From Amycolatopsis azurea DSM 43854 (lineage in GTDB: Bacteria; Actinomycetota; Actinomycetes; Mycobacteriales; Pseudonocardiaceae): DNA of 64,000 nucleotides. The position numbers and the translations under genes were made by a program. This document shows positions 31,465 through 40,454 of this stretch, one piece after another (within the stretch, counting starts at the first letter, position 1; each line of letters opens with the position of its first letter). Under the pieces are notes generated by a model. It made no database searches. It was given only the letters and a program-made list of their open reading frames with translations, and was not told the DNA's origin. The DNA lies in the NCBI RefSeq assembly GCF_001995215.1, contig NZ_MUXN01000001.1:371672-435671 (forward strand), read 5' to 3'.

Positions 31465-32310
31465 TCAACCTCGTTGCGATCGGACGCCCAGTAGGACGTC
31501 TTCCCAGGATGGAACGATGGGGTGGTTCTTCTTCCCCTTCGCCCGTGGGGCGGGTTCGGCCACTTCCTCCGGCTCGTCAGCCGGGAGTGGTGGCTCGACG
31601 TCTTCGTCGGGCTCCGCGATCGGCGCGTCGATCACCTTCGCGACCGGCTCGTCCGGAGCGGAATCCAAAGTGGGCTGGACGGCCGGTTCCTTGGCGGGGT
31701 CCAGCGCCCTGACCGTGCGCGGGGCGCGGTAAGCGTTGGGGTTGAGCAGGACTTCGGCGTTCTCGTCGAGTGCCTGCACGGTGCCGCCGTGCGCGCCGGG
31801 AGCGAACGCCCAGTGCGCGCGGTTGTCCGAGCGGCCGGCCTTCCAGCTCAGCACGACGACCCACTTGCCGTCGTCGCCGCGCCAGGAGTCCCAGGTCGCC
31901 TGGCTGTAGTCGTGGCCGCGCTGCCCGAAGGAGTGCGCGACGACCTCGCCGAGGGTCTGCACGTCGGGGCCGTCTTCGCGGATCGGGTGCGCGCGCTGGG
32001 CCAGTTCGGCGGTGCGGGATCGTTCGAGCAGGACGGGGTACGCGAACCGCTCGACCCGCTGCACGGTCACGCCGGCGCTGCTCGCGACCTGCTCCACGGA
32101 CTCACCGGCCCGGATTCGTGCCTGGATCTCGCGTGGCCGCATTTGGCTCTCCAACTCGATTTCGATCTGGCCGAGGCGGGTGATGTCACCCCTCGCCGCC
32201 GCTCGCAGCCTCTCATCCGCGGGGAGCAGGAAGCGCGTGCGGCTCGCCGGGTCTTCGCACACGATGGACTTACCGTCCTCGTGCAGCCCGACCACCCGTA
32301 GCGCTCGCAT
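31465..32310 (-). CDS. sepH: SepH, FtsZ-binding cell division regulator (DUF3071)
   Basis: A 281-residue protein. The N-terminal DUF3071 domain (1-~170) starts MRALRVVGLHEDGKSIVC and contains a helix-turn-helix at 58-93 (RPREIQARIRAGESVEQVASSAGV). SYSQATWDSWRGDDGKWVV-type residues follow (134-153). An acidic Pro-rich linker (200-255) leads to a conserved C-terminal tail, HPIVPSWEDVLLGVRSQ (263-279). In Streptomyces and mycobacteria SepH binds FtsZ through this architecture and promotes filament assembly at septa. GGGGAGG precedes the ATG at 32310. By recollection it corresponds to Rv0883c, adjacent to serC. Bases 32311-32499, upstream, show no further gene. Confidence 0.93.
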   Translation of the reverse strand: MRALRVVGLHEDGKSIVCEDPASRTRFLLPADERLRAAARGDITRLGQIEIELESQMRPREIQARIRAGESVEQVASSAGVTVQRVERFAYPVLLERSRTAELAQRAHPIREDGPDVQTLGEVVAHSFGQRGHDYSQATWDSWRGDDGKWVVVLSWKAGRSDNRAHWAFAPGAHGGTVQALDENAEVLLNPNAYRAPRTVRALDPAKEPAVQPTLDSAPDEPVAKVIDAPIAEPDEDVEPPLPADEPEEVAEPAPRAKGKKNHPIVPSWEDVLLGVRSQRG

Positions 32311-32499
32311 TCTCGCCTCCCCGATTCTTCACCTTTGTGGGTGTCCACGTTAAAACGGCGCGTCGCCTTGACGTGTGAGGCGCGCCGATGTCATGTGTCC
32401 TGCTCACTATTTTGTTCATGACCGCAAGTGCATTCTGTCGGAGCAGTGCACGGCCCGCCGCGTGACGCGCTGGACACACACAGTCACGATCGGGGGAAT

Positions 32500-33666
32500 C
32501 TAGGGCAGCCGGATCCGGACGACCAGTCCGCCGCCGCGTCCGCCCGGTTCCGCGCCCGCGGCGCCGCCGTGCGCCTGGGCGATGGACCGGACGATCGACA
32601 GCCCGAGCCCGGCGTTGCGCGAGTCGCCGGTCCGGTCGCCGGAAAGCCGCCGGAACGGCTCGAACAGCGCGGGCACGGCGTCGAGCGGCACCTGTGGGCC
32701 GGTGTTGCGCACCACCAGCGCCGGATCGCCGCCGATGTCGACGTGGACCCAGCCGCCCTTGCGGTTGTAGGTGATGGCGTTGTGCACGAGGTTCGTGATC
32801 AGCCGTTCCAGCAGCACGGGGTCGCCGGACACCGTGCGCGGCCGCAGCCGCGACTCCACCGTGACGCCCGCTTCCTCGGCCATCGCCGACGCCGACCGGA
32901 TCACCGTCGCCGCGACCTCGTCCAGCCGGACGGGACCGCGCGTGGCGAGACCGCGATCGCTGCGGGCGAGCACGAGCAGGCCCTCGATCATCCGTTCGCT
33001 GCGTTCGTTGGTGTAGAGCAGATGCTCGCCGAGTTTCCGGACCTCGGGGCTGACGTCGGGGTCGGCCATCGCCACCTCGACCAGCGTGCGCTGCACGGCC
33101 AGCGGGGTCCGCAGTTCGTGGGAGGCGTTGGCGACGAAGCGTTTCTGGCTGTCGAACGACACGGCGAGCCGGTCGAGCATGCCGTCGAAGGTGTCGGCGA
33201 GTTCCTTGAGTTCGTCGTCGGGACCGTCGAGGTCGATCCGCCGGTCGAGGTTCTCGACCTCGAGTTTCCGTGCGGTCGAGGTGATCGCGTGCAGCGGCCG
33301 CAGCACCCGGCTCGCCATCAGCCAGCCGAACAGCACCGCGAGCGCGCCGGCGATCGCCAGCGCCACCAGCGATTGCCACAGCAGGGTCGAAAGGACGTCC
33401 GAGCGGTATTCGGTGATCGAGGTCGCGACCAGCTGGACCGCTTCGGCGCGCTGCGCGGGCAGGACGGTCGCCGTGTCCATCGGATACGTCTGGGCGCGCT
33501 GGATCGCGACGCCGGCGGTGCTGTCGGTCGCGAACGCCGCCGAATCCGGCAGCTTCGAGCTCACCAGCAGGTAGTTGACGATCAGCAACGCGAGCCCGAC
33601 GACCAGGAACGCCCCGCCGTAGAGCGCCGTCAGCTTGGTGCGCAGGGAAATCCGGAGCGGTTTCAC
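32500..33666 (-). CDS. Sensor histidine kinase (HAMP-HisKA-HATPase)
   Basis: A 388-residue membrane kinase. Two helices (~12-33 and ~97-118) flank a ~65-residue external sensor; HAMP (119-172) follows, then the dimerisation domain with phospho-His183 in ANASHELRTPLA. The ATPase domain has the N box NLVHNAITYN, a G1-like segment, VPALFEPFRRLSG and GLGLSIVRSIAQAHGG. GTG at 33666 overlaps the stop of the response regulator (GTGA), so the pair is coupled. The signal is not known; the external loop has no recognisable domain. It is close to the CseC/PrrB-type small-loop kinases. Confidence 0.92.
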   Translation of the reverse strand: MKPLRISLRTKLTALYGGAFLVVGLALLIVNYLLVSSKLPDSAAFATDSTAGVAIQRAQTYPMDTATVLPAQRAEAVQLVATSITEYRSDVLSTLLWQSLVALAIAGALAVLFGWLMASRVLRPLHAITSTARKLEVENLDRRIDLDGPDDELKELADTFDGMLDRLAVSFDSQKRFVANASHELRTPLAVQRTLVEVAMADPDVSPEVRKLGEHLLYTNERSERMIEGLLVLARSDRGLATRGPVRLDEVAATVIRSASAMAEEAGVTVESRLRPRTVSGDPVLLERLITNLVHNAITYNRKGGWVHVDIGGDPALVVRNTGPQVPLDAVPALFEPFRRLSGDRTGDSRNAGLGLSIVRSIAQAHGGAAGAEPGGRGGGLVVRIRLP

Positions 33667-34322
33667 GGCCCGAACCGGTAACCGGCGCCGGGCACGGTCT
33701 CGATCAGCGGCGGATCGCCGAGTTTGCGCCGCAACGTCATCATCGCCACCCGGACGGCGTTCGTGAACGGGTCGGCGTGCTCGTCCCACGCCTTCTCCAG
33801 CAGTTCTTCCGCGCTGACCACGGTTCCTTCGGCGCGCATGAGCACCTCCAGTACCGCGAATTCCTTGGGGGACAAGGGAAGGAACCGGCCGTCACGCGAC
33901 GCCTGGTGCCGGGGCAGGTCGAGGACGACACCGCCGCGTTCCAGCACCGGCGGCAGCGCCGGCCGCGCGCGCCGCGACAGCGCCTGGACCCGCGCGACGA
34001 GTTCGGCGAACGCGAACGGTTTCGTCAGGTAGTCGTCGGCGCCGAGGCCGAGCCCGGCGACCCGGTCGTCGACGTCGGCGGCGGCCGTCAGCATCAGGAC
34101 CCGCGCCTCGCCGCCGGTCCTGATCACCGCGGCGCAGACCTGGTCGCCGTGCACAACGGGAAGGTCCCTGTCGAGCACGACGACGTCGTAGCCGTGCACC
34201 CCCACCCGGTCCAGGGCCTGGCCGCCGTCGTAGCAGACGTCGACGGCCATGGAGAACCGTCGCAGGCCCTCGGCGATCGTGTCCGCCAGGAGCCGCTCGT
34301 CTTCCACCACCAGCACTCGCAC
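33663..34322 (-). CDS. OmpR/PhoB family response regulator
   Basis: A 219-residue regulator. Receiver domain 1-~115, with acidic Glu7-Asp8, phospho-acceptor Asp51 in VVLDRDLPVVHG and Lys in YLTKPFAFAEL. The winged-helix DNA-binding domain (~125-219) has LSPKEFAVLEVLMRAEGTVVSAEELL and VRVAMMTLRRKLGDPPLIETVPGAGYRF. GTG at 34322 begins VRVLVVEDE; the longer frame runs into a family A palindrome and is rejected. It is first in the operon with its kinase. Target genes are not evident; the closest neighbours are the fucosidase and the repeat-filled spacer. Confidence 0.93.
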   Translation of the reverse strand: MRVLVVEDERLLADTIAEGLRRFSMAVDVCYDGGQALDRVGVHGYDVVVLDRDLPVVHGDQVCAAVIRTGGEARVLMLTAAADVDDRVAGLGLGADDYLTKPFAFAELVARVQALSRRARPALPPVLERGGVVLDLPRHQASRDGRFLPLSPKEFAVLEVLMRAEGTVVSAEELLEKAWDEHADPFTNAVRVAMMTLRRKLGDPPLIETVPGAGYRFGP

Positions 34323-34412
34323 CGGGTCAGTCTGCCCCGGATGGGGGTAAGCGCGGGATAAGCGCGGATCAGCCGACCCACCGGGCCCACGGCGGATCGG
34401 CGGGCTGGTGCT

Positions 34413-34465
34413 GTTGTGAAAGCCACTTTCGCAACCTTCAACGTTGCGAAAGTGGCTTTCGCAAC
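34413..34465. repeat. Palindrome, family A, third copy
   Basis: Arms 34413-34435 and 34443-34465 pair at 22 of 23 positions (GTTGTGAAAGCCACTTTCGC in the left arm). It lies upstream of the response regulator and downstream of the fucosidase. Confidence 0.75.
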
Positions 34466-34543
34466 ACGCTCCGATGGGGTTGATCGCCTGGCGGGAAGCG
34501 GGCCGGGTCTCGTGGGCCACTCGCGAGACTTGGCAGGACTCTC

Positions 34544-34602
34544 GGTGCCGCGAAAGCCACTTTCAGGACATCAGGTGTCCCGAAAGTGGCTCTCGCGACA
34601 CC
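34544..34602. repeat. Palindrome, family A, fourth copy
   Basis: Arms 34544-34564 and 34582-34602 pair at 19 of 21 positions, with the GCGAAAGCCACTTTC core. As at 5 kb, two family A copies occur side by side. Confidence 0.7.
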
Positions 34603-34660
34603 GCCGCCGGCGGCGTGGATCAGCCAGCCGGGTGGCGTCGAAACCGGAACTCACGTGTTT

Positions 34661-34751
34661 GAAGCCGTAACTCGCGTGCTTGGGGCCGTAACTCACGTGA
34701 TCCGGCTGGAAGCACGTGAGTTACGTCTGGAAACACGCGAGTTACGGCTTC
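34661..34751. repeat. Nested inverted repeat
   Basis: Outer perfect arms (18 bases): 34661-34678, GAAGCCGTAACTCGCGTG, with 34734-34751. Inner perfect arms (12 bases): 34688-34699, GTAACTCACGTG, with 34713-34724. A further half copy, AACTCACGTG, lies at 34648-34657. The 464 bases between the response regulator and the fucosidase consist largely of these repeats and hold no gene. Confidence 0.7.
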
Positions 34752-34786
34752 AAGCACGCGACATCACCGGCGACGGTGGGCGTGGC

Positions 34787-36592
34787 TCAGCCGGCGGGGT
34801 GGAGCTGCCGCGCCGGGATCACCTGCTGAGGTGTGTTCGGGCTGGACCACAGCAGTTTCATCGACGCCTCACCGCCGCGTTCGGTCTGTTCGAGCCGGAT
34901 CGCGTACGACTTCCCGGCAACCAGGTCCAGAGTCGCTTTGTCGACACTTGGCCCGTGCGGGGTGGTGTTGTCGATCAGGAGTTTCCCGTCGACCCACAGC
35001 CGCACGGTGTCGTCCGAGACCGTGGTGAACGTGTACTTCCCGGTGTCCCGCGCGGTGACCCGGCCGCTCCATCGCGACGAGAAGGACTCCGCCGGGATCT
35101 TCGCGTCGGGCGATCCGGTGAACTTCCAGTTGTGGTTCACGCCCGGTTCGATCCGGCGCACCGTCGGCGTCCCGGTGAAGTCCGCGTTCGGCCAGTACTC
35201 GGCGGTCAGCCCGGTCCCGCGTCCGGCGGGTGCCTGCGGCAGCGGGTCGACGCTCAGTTCGATGACGGTCGCGACATCGTTCGTCCGGCCGCCCGACGGC
35301 ATGAGTTTCACGCTCCCGGAGGTCTGCTCGACCTTCACGCGCTGCCCGCTCCCGAGCACTCGCGCGTCGCGGACCCGGAAGGGCGCCAACGCGTCGAGCG
35401 TCAGCGAACCGCCCGAAGCGGGCCAATCGAACACCGACGCGTAGAGCTTGTCGCCGCGCCTGCTGACGACGCCCCATTGAGGTTCTGAGACGAGACCCGG
35501 CGCGCCCGCTCCGTAGACGGCGGAGGACTGCCTGGCCGTCCGCAGCCACTGTCCCATCTGCTTCAGCCGGTCGACGGATTCCTGCGGAACTCGGCCAAGG
35601 CGATCGGGTCCGACGTTGAGCAGGAAATTGCCGCCGCGCCCGGCGATCGAGAGCAGTTTCCTGGTCAGATCCGCCGAGGACTTCCAGTTGTGGTCCCATT
35701 CGGCGTAGCCCCAGCTGCCGTTGAGGGTCATGCACGATTCCCACAGCTGCCCGTCGACCGGCTTGTCCGGGATCTCCTGTTCGGGGGTTCCCGTGTCGCC
35801 GTCGACCACCCGGCGTTTGCCGACGCGGTTGTTGACCACAATGGACGGATCCAGGCTGCGGACGTACGCCTCCAGCTCCTCGCCGTCCCTTTCGGTCCAC
35901 GGGTTGTTGGGCCGGTCGGTGCTCCATTCGCCGTCGAACCACAGCACCGCCGGGTGATAGTCGTCGACGAGTTCCTTGAGCTGGGCGTACATCCGCTCCT
36001 TGTACTTCGGGAACGTCGCCGGATCCGGGAAGTCCGGGTCGTGCCAATCCCAGATCGAGTAGTAGAAGCCGAGTTTGACGTCTCGCGCGGCCGTCGCGCG
36101 TTTCAGTTCGGCGAGGATGTCGCGGTTCTTGTCGAACGCCGAATGATCGCGAAGGTTGAACTTGTTGACCTTCGTCGGCCACATCGCGTAGCCCTCGTGG
36201 TGCTTCGACGTGATCACCACGTACTTCTGCCCGGCGTCCTTCGCCGTCTGCGCGATGGCGTTCGCGTCGAAGCCGGACGGGTTGAACTTCGCGGCCATCC
36301 GCTCGTATTCGGCGCGCGGGATCTGACAGTTCCGCTGGATCCATTCGGCGTCCTGGCAAACGCTTCCATCAGGGCGGACGTACTTCCCCTGCAGCTGGGA
36401 GTACGCGCCGAAATGGATGAACTGGCCGAACCGGTCGTCGCGCCACCAGCGCGTCCGGTCGGCGGTGAACGGGTCGTCGTAGGCGTGGTCCGACGGGAGT
36501 GGCGCGGCCTCCGTGACGGCGGGCAGGACGCCCAGTGCGGTGGTCGCGATGACGAGGGCCGCCAGGGCCCGGAGTGGCTTGCGGCGATTCAT
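34787..36592 (-). CDS. Secreted alpha-L-fucosidase (GH29) with PA14 domain
   Basis: A 601-residue exported glycosidase. Signal peptide 1-~29 (TEAAP); GH29 barrel (~45-390) with FGQFIHFGAYSQ, VVITSKHHEGYAMWPT (His131-His132), FYYSIWDWHDPDF and VLWFDGEW, where Asp220 is the expected nucleophile. A beta-sandwich follows. A PA14 domain (~455-590: LTAEYWPNADFTGTPTVRR ... DDTVRLWVDGKLLIDN) probably binds carbohydrate. It should release L-fucose from plant or host glycans outside the cell. ATG 36592 is used, without a strong ribosome-binding site. The acid/base residue is not obvious. It is monocistronic; upstream inverted repeats at 36639-36716 are operator candidates. Confidence 0.9.
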   Translation of the reverse strand: MNRRKPLRALAALVIATTALGVLPAVTEAAPLPSDHAYDDPFTADRTRWWRDDRFGQFIHFGAYSQLQGKYVRPDGSVCQDAEWIQRNCQIPRAEYERMAAKFNPSGFDANAIAQTAKDAGQKYVVITSKHHEGYAMWPTKVNKFNLRDHSAFDKNRDILAELKRATAARDVKLGFYYSIWDWHDPDFPDPATFPKYKERMYAQLKELVDDYHPAVLWFDGEWSTDRPNNPWTERDGEELEAYVRSLDPSIVVNNRVGKRRVVDGDTGTPEQEIPDKPVDGQLWESCMTLNGSWGYAEWDHNWKSSADLTRKLLSIAGRGGNFLLNVGPDRLGRVPQESVDRLKQMGQWLRTARQSSAVYGAGAPGLVSEPQWGVVSRRGDKLYASVFDWPASGGSLTLDALAPFRVRDARVLGSGQRVKVEQTSGSVKLMPSGGRTNDVATVIELSVDPLPQAPAGRGTGLTAEYWPNADFTGTPTVRRIEPGVNHNWKFTGSPDAKIPAESFSSRWSGRVTARDTGKYTFTTVSDDTVRLWVDGKLLIDNTTPHGPSVDKATLDLVAGKSYAIRLEQTERGGEASMKLLWSSPNTPQQVIPARQLHPAG

Positions 36593-36638
36593 GCACTCCT
36601 CCTCGCTGAGGTGTGGTCGCCAGGGACTCTAAGAAGCC

Positions 36639-36716
36639 AGAGATCCGATGTGAACCTCCGAAAGGTTCGTCGGGACGCTAGTTCACCCGTAAAGAGGCTA
36701 GATACATCCGATCTCT
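36639..36716. promoter_or_regulatory. Inverted repeats between fucosidase and export operon
   Basis: AGAGATCCGATGT (36639-36651) is matched, inverted and with one mismatch, by ACATCCGATCTCT (36704-36716). Between them, GAACCT-CCGAA-AGGTTC (36652-36668) is a second palindrome. Both lie in the divergent promoter region, 47-124 bases upstream of the fucosidase start. They could be operators for a sugar-responsive repressor. Confidence 0.4.
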
Positions 36717-36822
36717 GTTCCGCTGGTTGGGACCGTAAGCACGGCATAAGCGACTTCGCTTACCGCGCCGGAATCGCCGTCTCCGTAGAAATCGGGTCGC
36801 CAAGACGACCGAAGGAGCAGCG

Positions 36823-37371
36823 ATGCGGAAACGACCGATGGCGGCACTGATCGCCGGAGCGGTCTTCGCGCTGGTGGCCGGCTGCGGCGGTGGCGGGGAC
36901 GGCGGCGACAAGGTCGCCTCGATCTCCTCGCCGCCGGCCGCCGGCGCCGGTGACGGGCAGCAGCAGGCCGACAACGTGTCCGACGAGGACAAGAGGCGCA
37001 ACTTCGCGAAGTGCATGCGCGAGCACGGCGTCAACATGCCGGAGCCCAAGAGGGACGCCAACGGCCAGGACACGGTCACCTTCGAGGCGACCGAAATGCC
37101 CGACGAGAACAAGATGAAGGCCGCGGACGAGGCGTGCCGCAAGCTGCTGCCGAACGGTGGCGAGATCAAGCCGCCGTCACCGGAAGAGCTCGACAAGATG
37201 CGCAAGGAAGCGAAGTGCATGCGCGACCACGGCATCGACTTCCCGGACCCCGACCCTGGCAAGGGCGGCGCCATCGCGCTGGGCGACGCGGGCGGTGACC
37301 CGAAGAAGTTCGAGGAAGCGGCGAAGGCCTGTGGTCTCGGCATGACCATGAGGGCGGCCCCGGCGAAATGA
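36823..37371 (+). CDS. Lipoprotein with duplicated C-x-R-x-H-G motif
   Basis: A 182-residue exported lipoprotein (lipobox VAGC, Cys21) with a Gly/Asp linker. The mature part holds two copies of one motif: FAKCMREHGVNMPEPK (residues ~61-76) and AKCMRDHGIDFPDPDP (~129-144). Each is followed by a Cys (EACRKLL; KACGLGM), so two C...C half-units result. AAGGAG precedes the ATG. This protein type regularly precedes MacA/MacB-like genes in actinobacteria, and its stop overlaps the adaptor gene here (ATGA). The motif could bind metal or form disulfides; the role in the exporter is unknown. Confidence 0.75.
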   Translation: MRKRPMAALIAGAVFALVAGCGGGGDGGDKVASISSPPAAGAGDGQQQADNVSDEDKRRNFAKCMREHGVNMPEPKRDANGQDTVTFEATEMPDENKMKAADEACRKLLPNGGEIKPPSPEELDKMRKEAKCMRDHGIDFPDPDPGKGGAIALGDAGGDPKKFEEAAKACGLGMTMRAAPAK

Positions 37372-38468
37372 GCGAACACGAAGGACCCGGCGGCGCTCGG
37401 CGTTCGCGCCGGGCGCGCTGGTTCATCATCGCGGCGGTCCTCGCCGTCGTGGTCGGGACGACGTCGGTGGTCGTGCTGACCAGGGTCACGTCGGAGGCCC
37501 AGCAGGTCGGACAGGCGCCTCCGCCGGTCGAGACCGCGAAGGTGGAGAAGACCGACCTGCAGGAGGAAGAGGAGGCGAACGGAAAGCTGGGCTACGGCGA
37601 GGAAAGCTCGCTCTCCGGCCGGAAACAGGGCACCATCACGTCCCTTCCGGACGCGGGCGCCGTGCTCACCCGCGGCAAGTCGGTGTACGGCGTCGACGCC
37701 AAACCGGTCCCGCTGTTCTACGGCACGCTGCCGTTCTTCCGTGACCTCGCGGACGGGGCCACGGACGGCCCGGACGTCAAGCAGCTGGAAGAGAACCTGA
37801 AGGCGCTCGGTTTCGGCGGTTTCGGCACGCCCGACAAGAAGTTCACCTCGGCCACCGCCGCCGCGCTCAAGAAGTGGCAGAAGTCGCTGGGGGTCGAGCA
37901 GACCGGCACGTTCGGGCAGGGCGACGTCGTCCTCGCGGCGGGCGAGATCCGGGTTTCGCAGCTCGCCGCGCAACTCGGCGGCCCCGGCGGCGGCGACCTG
38001 CTGAAGTACACCGGCACCGAGCGGATCGTCGAGGTCAAACTCGACGCCGCCAAGCAGGCCATCGCCAAGGAGGGGGACAAGGTCGGGGTCGACATCACCG
38101 GCGGCAAGACGACGAACGGCGTGATCACCGGCGTCGGCAAGGTCGCGGAGAACGGCAAGGACGGCGCCGGGCAGGACGACGGCAAGCCGAAGATCAAGGT
38201 CAGGATCAAGCTGGACGATCCGGCCGCGGCGGGGTCGCTCGATTCGACGCCGGTCTCGGTGCGGTTCACCAAGGAAGTCCACAGTGGAGTGCTGGCGGTC
38301 CCGGTCGGCGCGCTGCTCGCGCTCGCCGAGGGCGGCTACGCCGTCGAGGTCGACGAAGGCGGCAAACGGCGGCTCGTCGCGGTGAAGACCGGCCTGTTCT
38401 CCGGCGGCCGTGTCGAGATCACCGGCACCGGCCTCACCGCCGGGATGCGGGTGGTGACGACGTCATGA
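37368..38468 (+). CDS. MacA/HlyD-like adaptor with peptidoglycan-binding domain
   Basis: A 366-residue protein with one N-terminal membrane helix (~18-38) and an extracytoplasmic part. A peptidoglycan-binding type 1 domain (~133-185: [18 protein letters not shown] ... [18 protein letters not shown]) lies inside the adaptor fold. HlyD-type beta-barrel segments follow ([18 protein letters not shown] near the end). In Gram-positive bacteria such proteins link the ABC exporter to the wall. ATG 37368 overlaps the lipoprotein gene and its own end overlaps the ATPase gene, so the four genes are one operon. Confidence 0.85.
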   Translation: MSEHEGPGGARRSRRARWFIIAAVLAVVVGTTSVVVLTRVTSEAQQVGQAPPPVETAKVEKTDLQEEEEANGKLGYGEESSLSGRKQGTITSLPDAGAVLTRGKSVYGVDAKPVPLFYGTLPFFRDLADGATDGPDVKQLEENLKALGFGGFGTPDKKFTSATAAALKKWQKSLGVEQTGTFGQGDVVLAAGEIRVSQLAAQLGGPGGGDLLKYTGTERIVEVKLDAAKQAIAKEGDKVGVDITGGKTTNGVITGVGKVAENGKDGAGQDDGKPKIKVRIKLDDPAAAGSLDSTPVSVRFTKEVHSGVLAVPVGALLALAEGGYAVEVDEGGKRRLVAVKTGLFSGGRVEITGTGLTAGMRVVTTS

Positions 38469-39151
38469 CCCCGGTGCTGGCCGTGCGCAACGCCTCGCGC
38501 ACCTATCCCGGCGGCGTGCGCGCCCTGCACGAAGTGACACTGTCCATCGAGGACAGGGAGATGGTCGCGATCCTCGGGCCGTCCGGCTCCGGGAAGTCGA
38601 CGCTCCTGCAGCTGATGGGCACGCTCGACCGGCCGACCAGCGGCGTCATCGAACTGCGCGGGCACGACGTCGCGAAACTGCCCGACCGCAAGCTTTCCGC
38701 GTTGCGGTCGCGGTGGATCGGCTTCGTGTTCCAGCAGTTCTTCCTCAGCGAGGGGGTGAGCGCGGTCGACAACGTCGCCACGGGGCTGCTGTACGCGGGG
38801 GTGCCGCGGCGGAAACGCCACGAGCGGGCGCTGGCGGCGCTCGACCGGGTCGGCCTCGCGCATCGTGCGGGGCATTTCCCGAACGAGCTCTCCGGCGGGG
38901 AACGGCAGCGGGTGGCGATCGCGCGGGCGGTCGTCAACTCGCCGTCGATCCTGCTGGCCGACGAGCCGACCGGGAACCTCGACACGGGCAACGGCGCGGC
39001 GATCCTCAACCTGCTCGCCACGTTGAGTTCGCAGGGGACGACGGTCGTGATCATCACGCACGACCGCGAGATCGCGGCGGGCATCCCGCGGCGGATCGAG
39101 CTGCGGGACGGCCGGATCCGGCTCGACACCGGGACGGGGGTGCTGGTGTGA
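38465..39151 (+). CDS. MacB-type ABC transporter ATP-binding protein
   Basis: A 228-residue ATPase of the LolD/MacB group. Walker [11 protein letters not shown]-loop FVFQQFFL, signature [14 protein letters not shown], Walker [13 protein letters not shown] and switch His in ITHDREIA are intact. [16 protein letters not shown] is typical of the subfamily. It works with the FtsX-like permease encoded next and the adaptor encoded before; the substrate may be a peptide, lipid or antibiotic. ATG 38465 overlaps the adaptor stop (ATGA). Confidence 0.94.
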   Translation: MTPVLAVRNASRTYPGGVRALHEVTLSIEDREMVAILGPSGSGKSTLLQLMGTLDRPTSGVIELRGHDVAKLPDRKLSALRSRWIGFVFQQFFLSEGVSAVDNVATGLLYAGVPRRKRHERALAALDRVGLAHRAGHFPNELSGGERQRVAIARAVVNSPSILLADEPTGNLDTGNGAAILNLLATLSSQGTTVVIITHDREIAAGIPRRIELRDGRIRLDTGTGVLV

Positions 39152-40362
39152 GCGCACCGGTGCTCGACAAGACGCCGGATCCGGCCCGGCTCGGCCCGCG
39201 TGACGTGCTGAACCTCGGCGCGCACGGGATGCGGACGCGGCCGATGCGCGCGGTGCTGTCCGCGCTCGGCATCGGGATCGGGATCGCCGCGATGGTGGCG
39301 GTGCTCGCGATCCCGGCGTCGGGAGCGAAGGCGCTGCAAGACCAGCTGGCCGCGCTCGGCACCAACCTGCTTTCGGCGGGGCCGGGCAAGACGATGTTCG
39401 GTGGCGACGCGACCCTGCCCGACAGCGCGGTGCCGATGGCGAAGCGGATCGCCCCGGTGACGGCGGCGTCCGCGACCGGCTCGACCGACGCGTCCGTCCG
39501 GCGGAGCGACAAGATCGCCAAGGACGAGACATCCGGCTTGTCTGTTTTCGCGGCGACGCCGGATCTGCTCGACGTCATCGGCGGTTCCCTTCGCGACGGG
39601 CAGTTCCTCCGGGACGCGACCCGCGACTACCCGGTCGTCGTGCTGGGTTCGGTCGCGGCCGCGCGGCTCGGGATCGACCACGTCGACCAGGCCCACCCGC
39701 CGCAGGTGTTCCTCGACGGGAAGTGGTTCACCGTGGCCGGGATCCTCGGGCCGACGCCGCTGGCGCCCGAGATCGAGCGGTCGGTGCTGGTCGGCTGGGA
39801 CGCGGCGAAGCGGCTCCTCGGCTTCAAGGGGCACCCGACCAACGTGTACGTCCGGGCGAAGGACGCGCAGGTCGAGAACGTCCGTTCGGTGCTCGCGCAC
39901 ACGATGAACCCGGAGGCGCCGAACGAGGTCGAGGTGCGTCGTCCGTCGGAAGCCTTGGAGGCGCAGAAGCTGACCGAGAACACCTACAGCGCGCTGTTCC
40001 TCGGGCTCGGCGGGGTGGCGTTGCTGGTCGGCGGCGTCGGGGTGGCCAACACGATGGTGATCTCGGTGCTCGAGCGGCGCCGGGAGATCGGTCTCCGACG
40101 TGCGCTCGGCGCGACGAAACGGCAGGTGAGAGGCCAGTTCTTGGCCGAGTCGGTGCTGTTGTCCGGGCTCGGCGGGATCGCCGGGGTGCTGGTCGGTGTC
40201 CTCGTGACGTCCGGGTATGCGCTGAGCCAGGGGTGGCCCGCGGTGCTTCCGGTCGGCGCCTTGCTCGGCGGGGTCGGCGTCTCGGCACTGGTCGGTGCCG
40301 TCGCCGGCGCCTACCCGGCGATGCGCGCCGCCCGGCTCCCGCCCACCCAGGCCCTCGCCTAG
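39148..40362 (+). CDS. MacB-like FtsX-family permease
   Basis: A 404-residue permease with four membrane helices: one near residues 35-55 ([21 protein letters not shown]), a ~200-residue external MacB core domain, then three helices from residue ~285 ([40 protein letters not shown] ...). The last segment is the FtsX signature. It uses ATP hydrolysis for mechanotransmission rather than classical transport. GTG 39148 overlaps the ATPase stop (GTGA). It is the last gene of the operon; a family D palindrome follows eleven bases after the stop. Confidence 0.92.
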   Translation: MSAPVLDKTPDPARLGPRDVLNLGAHGMRTRPMRAVLSALGIGIGIAAMVAVLAIPASGAKALQDQLAALGTNLLSAGPGKTMFGGDATLPDSAVPMAKRIAPVTAASATGSTDASVRRSDKIAKDETSGLSVFAATPDLLDVIGGSLRDGQFLRDATRDYPVVVLGSVAAARLGIDHVDQAHPPQVFLDGKWFTVAGILGPTPLAPEIERSVLVGWDAAKRLLGFKGHPTNVYVRAKDAQVENVRSVLAHTMNPEAPNEVEVRRPSEALEAQKLTENTYSALFLGLGGVALLVGGVGVANTMVISVLERRREIGLRRALGATKRQVRGQFLAESVLLSGLGGIAGVLVGVLVTSGYALSQGWPAVLPVGALLGGVGVSALVGAVAGAYPAMRAARLPPTQALA

Positions 40363-40372
40363 CTCGCGTTTC

Positions 40373-40421
40373 GTCCTCTGGATGCGGTAGTTCGCGTTGC
40401 CAACTACCGCATCCAGAGGAC
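40373..40421. repeat. Palindrome, family D (gtcctctggatgcgg core)
   Basis: GTCCTCTGGATGCGGTAGTT (40373-40392) pairs perfectly with 40402-40421 around a nine-base loop. It lies between two codirectional genes; related copies are at 48613, 49649 and 63346. It is probably the terminator of the export operon. Confidence 0.75.
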
Positions 40422-40454
40422 CAACTGCGTGGTGGCGGTGGGTAATCTCGCCGG

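Noticed and set aside
34322..34520. Longer start for the response regulator
   Set aside because: The extra 66 residues would be translated from a family A palindrome; the receiver domain starts properly at GTG 34322.
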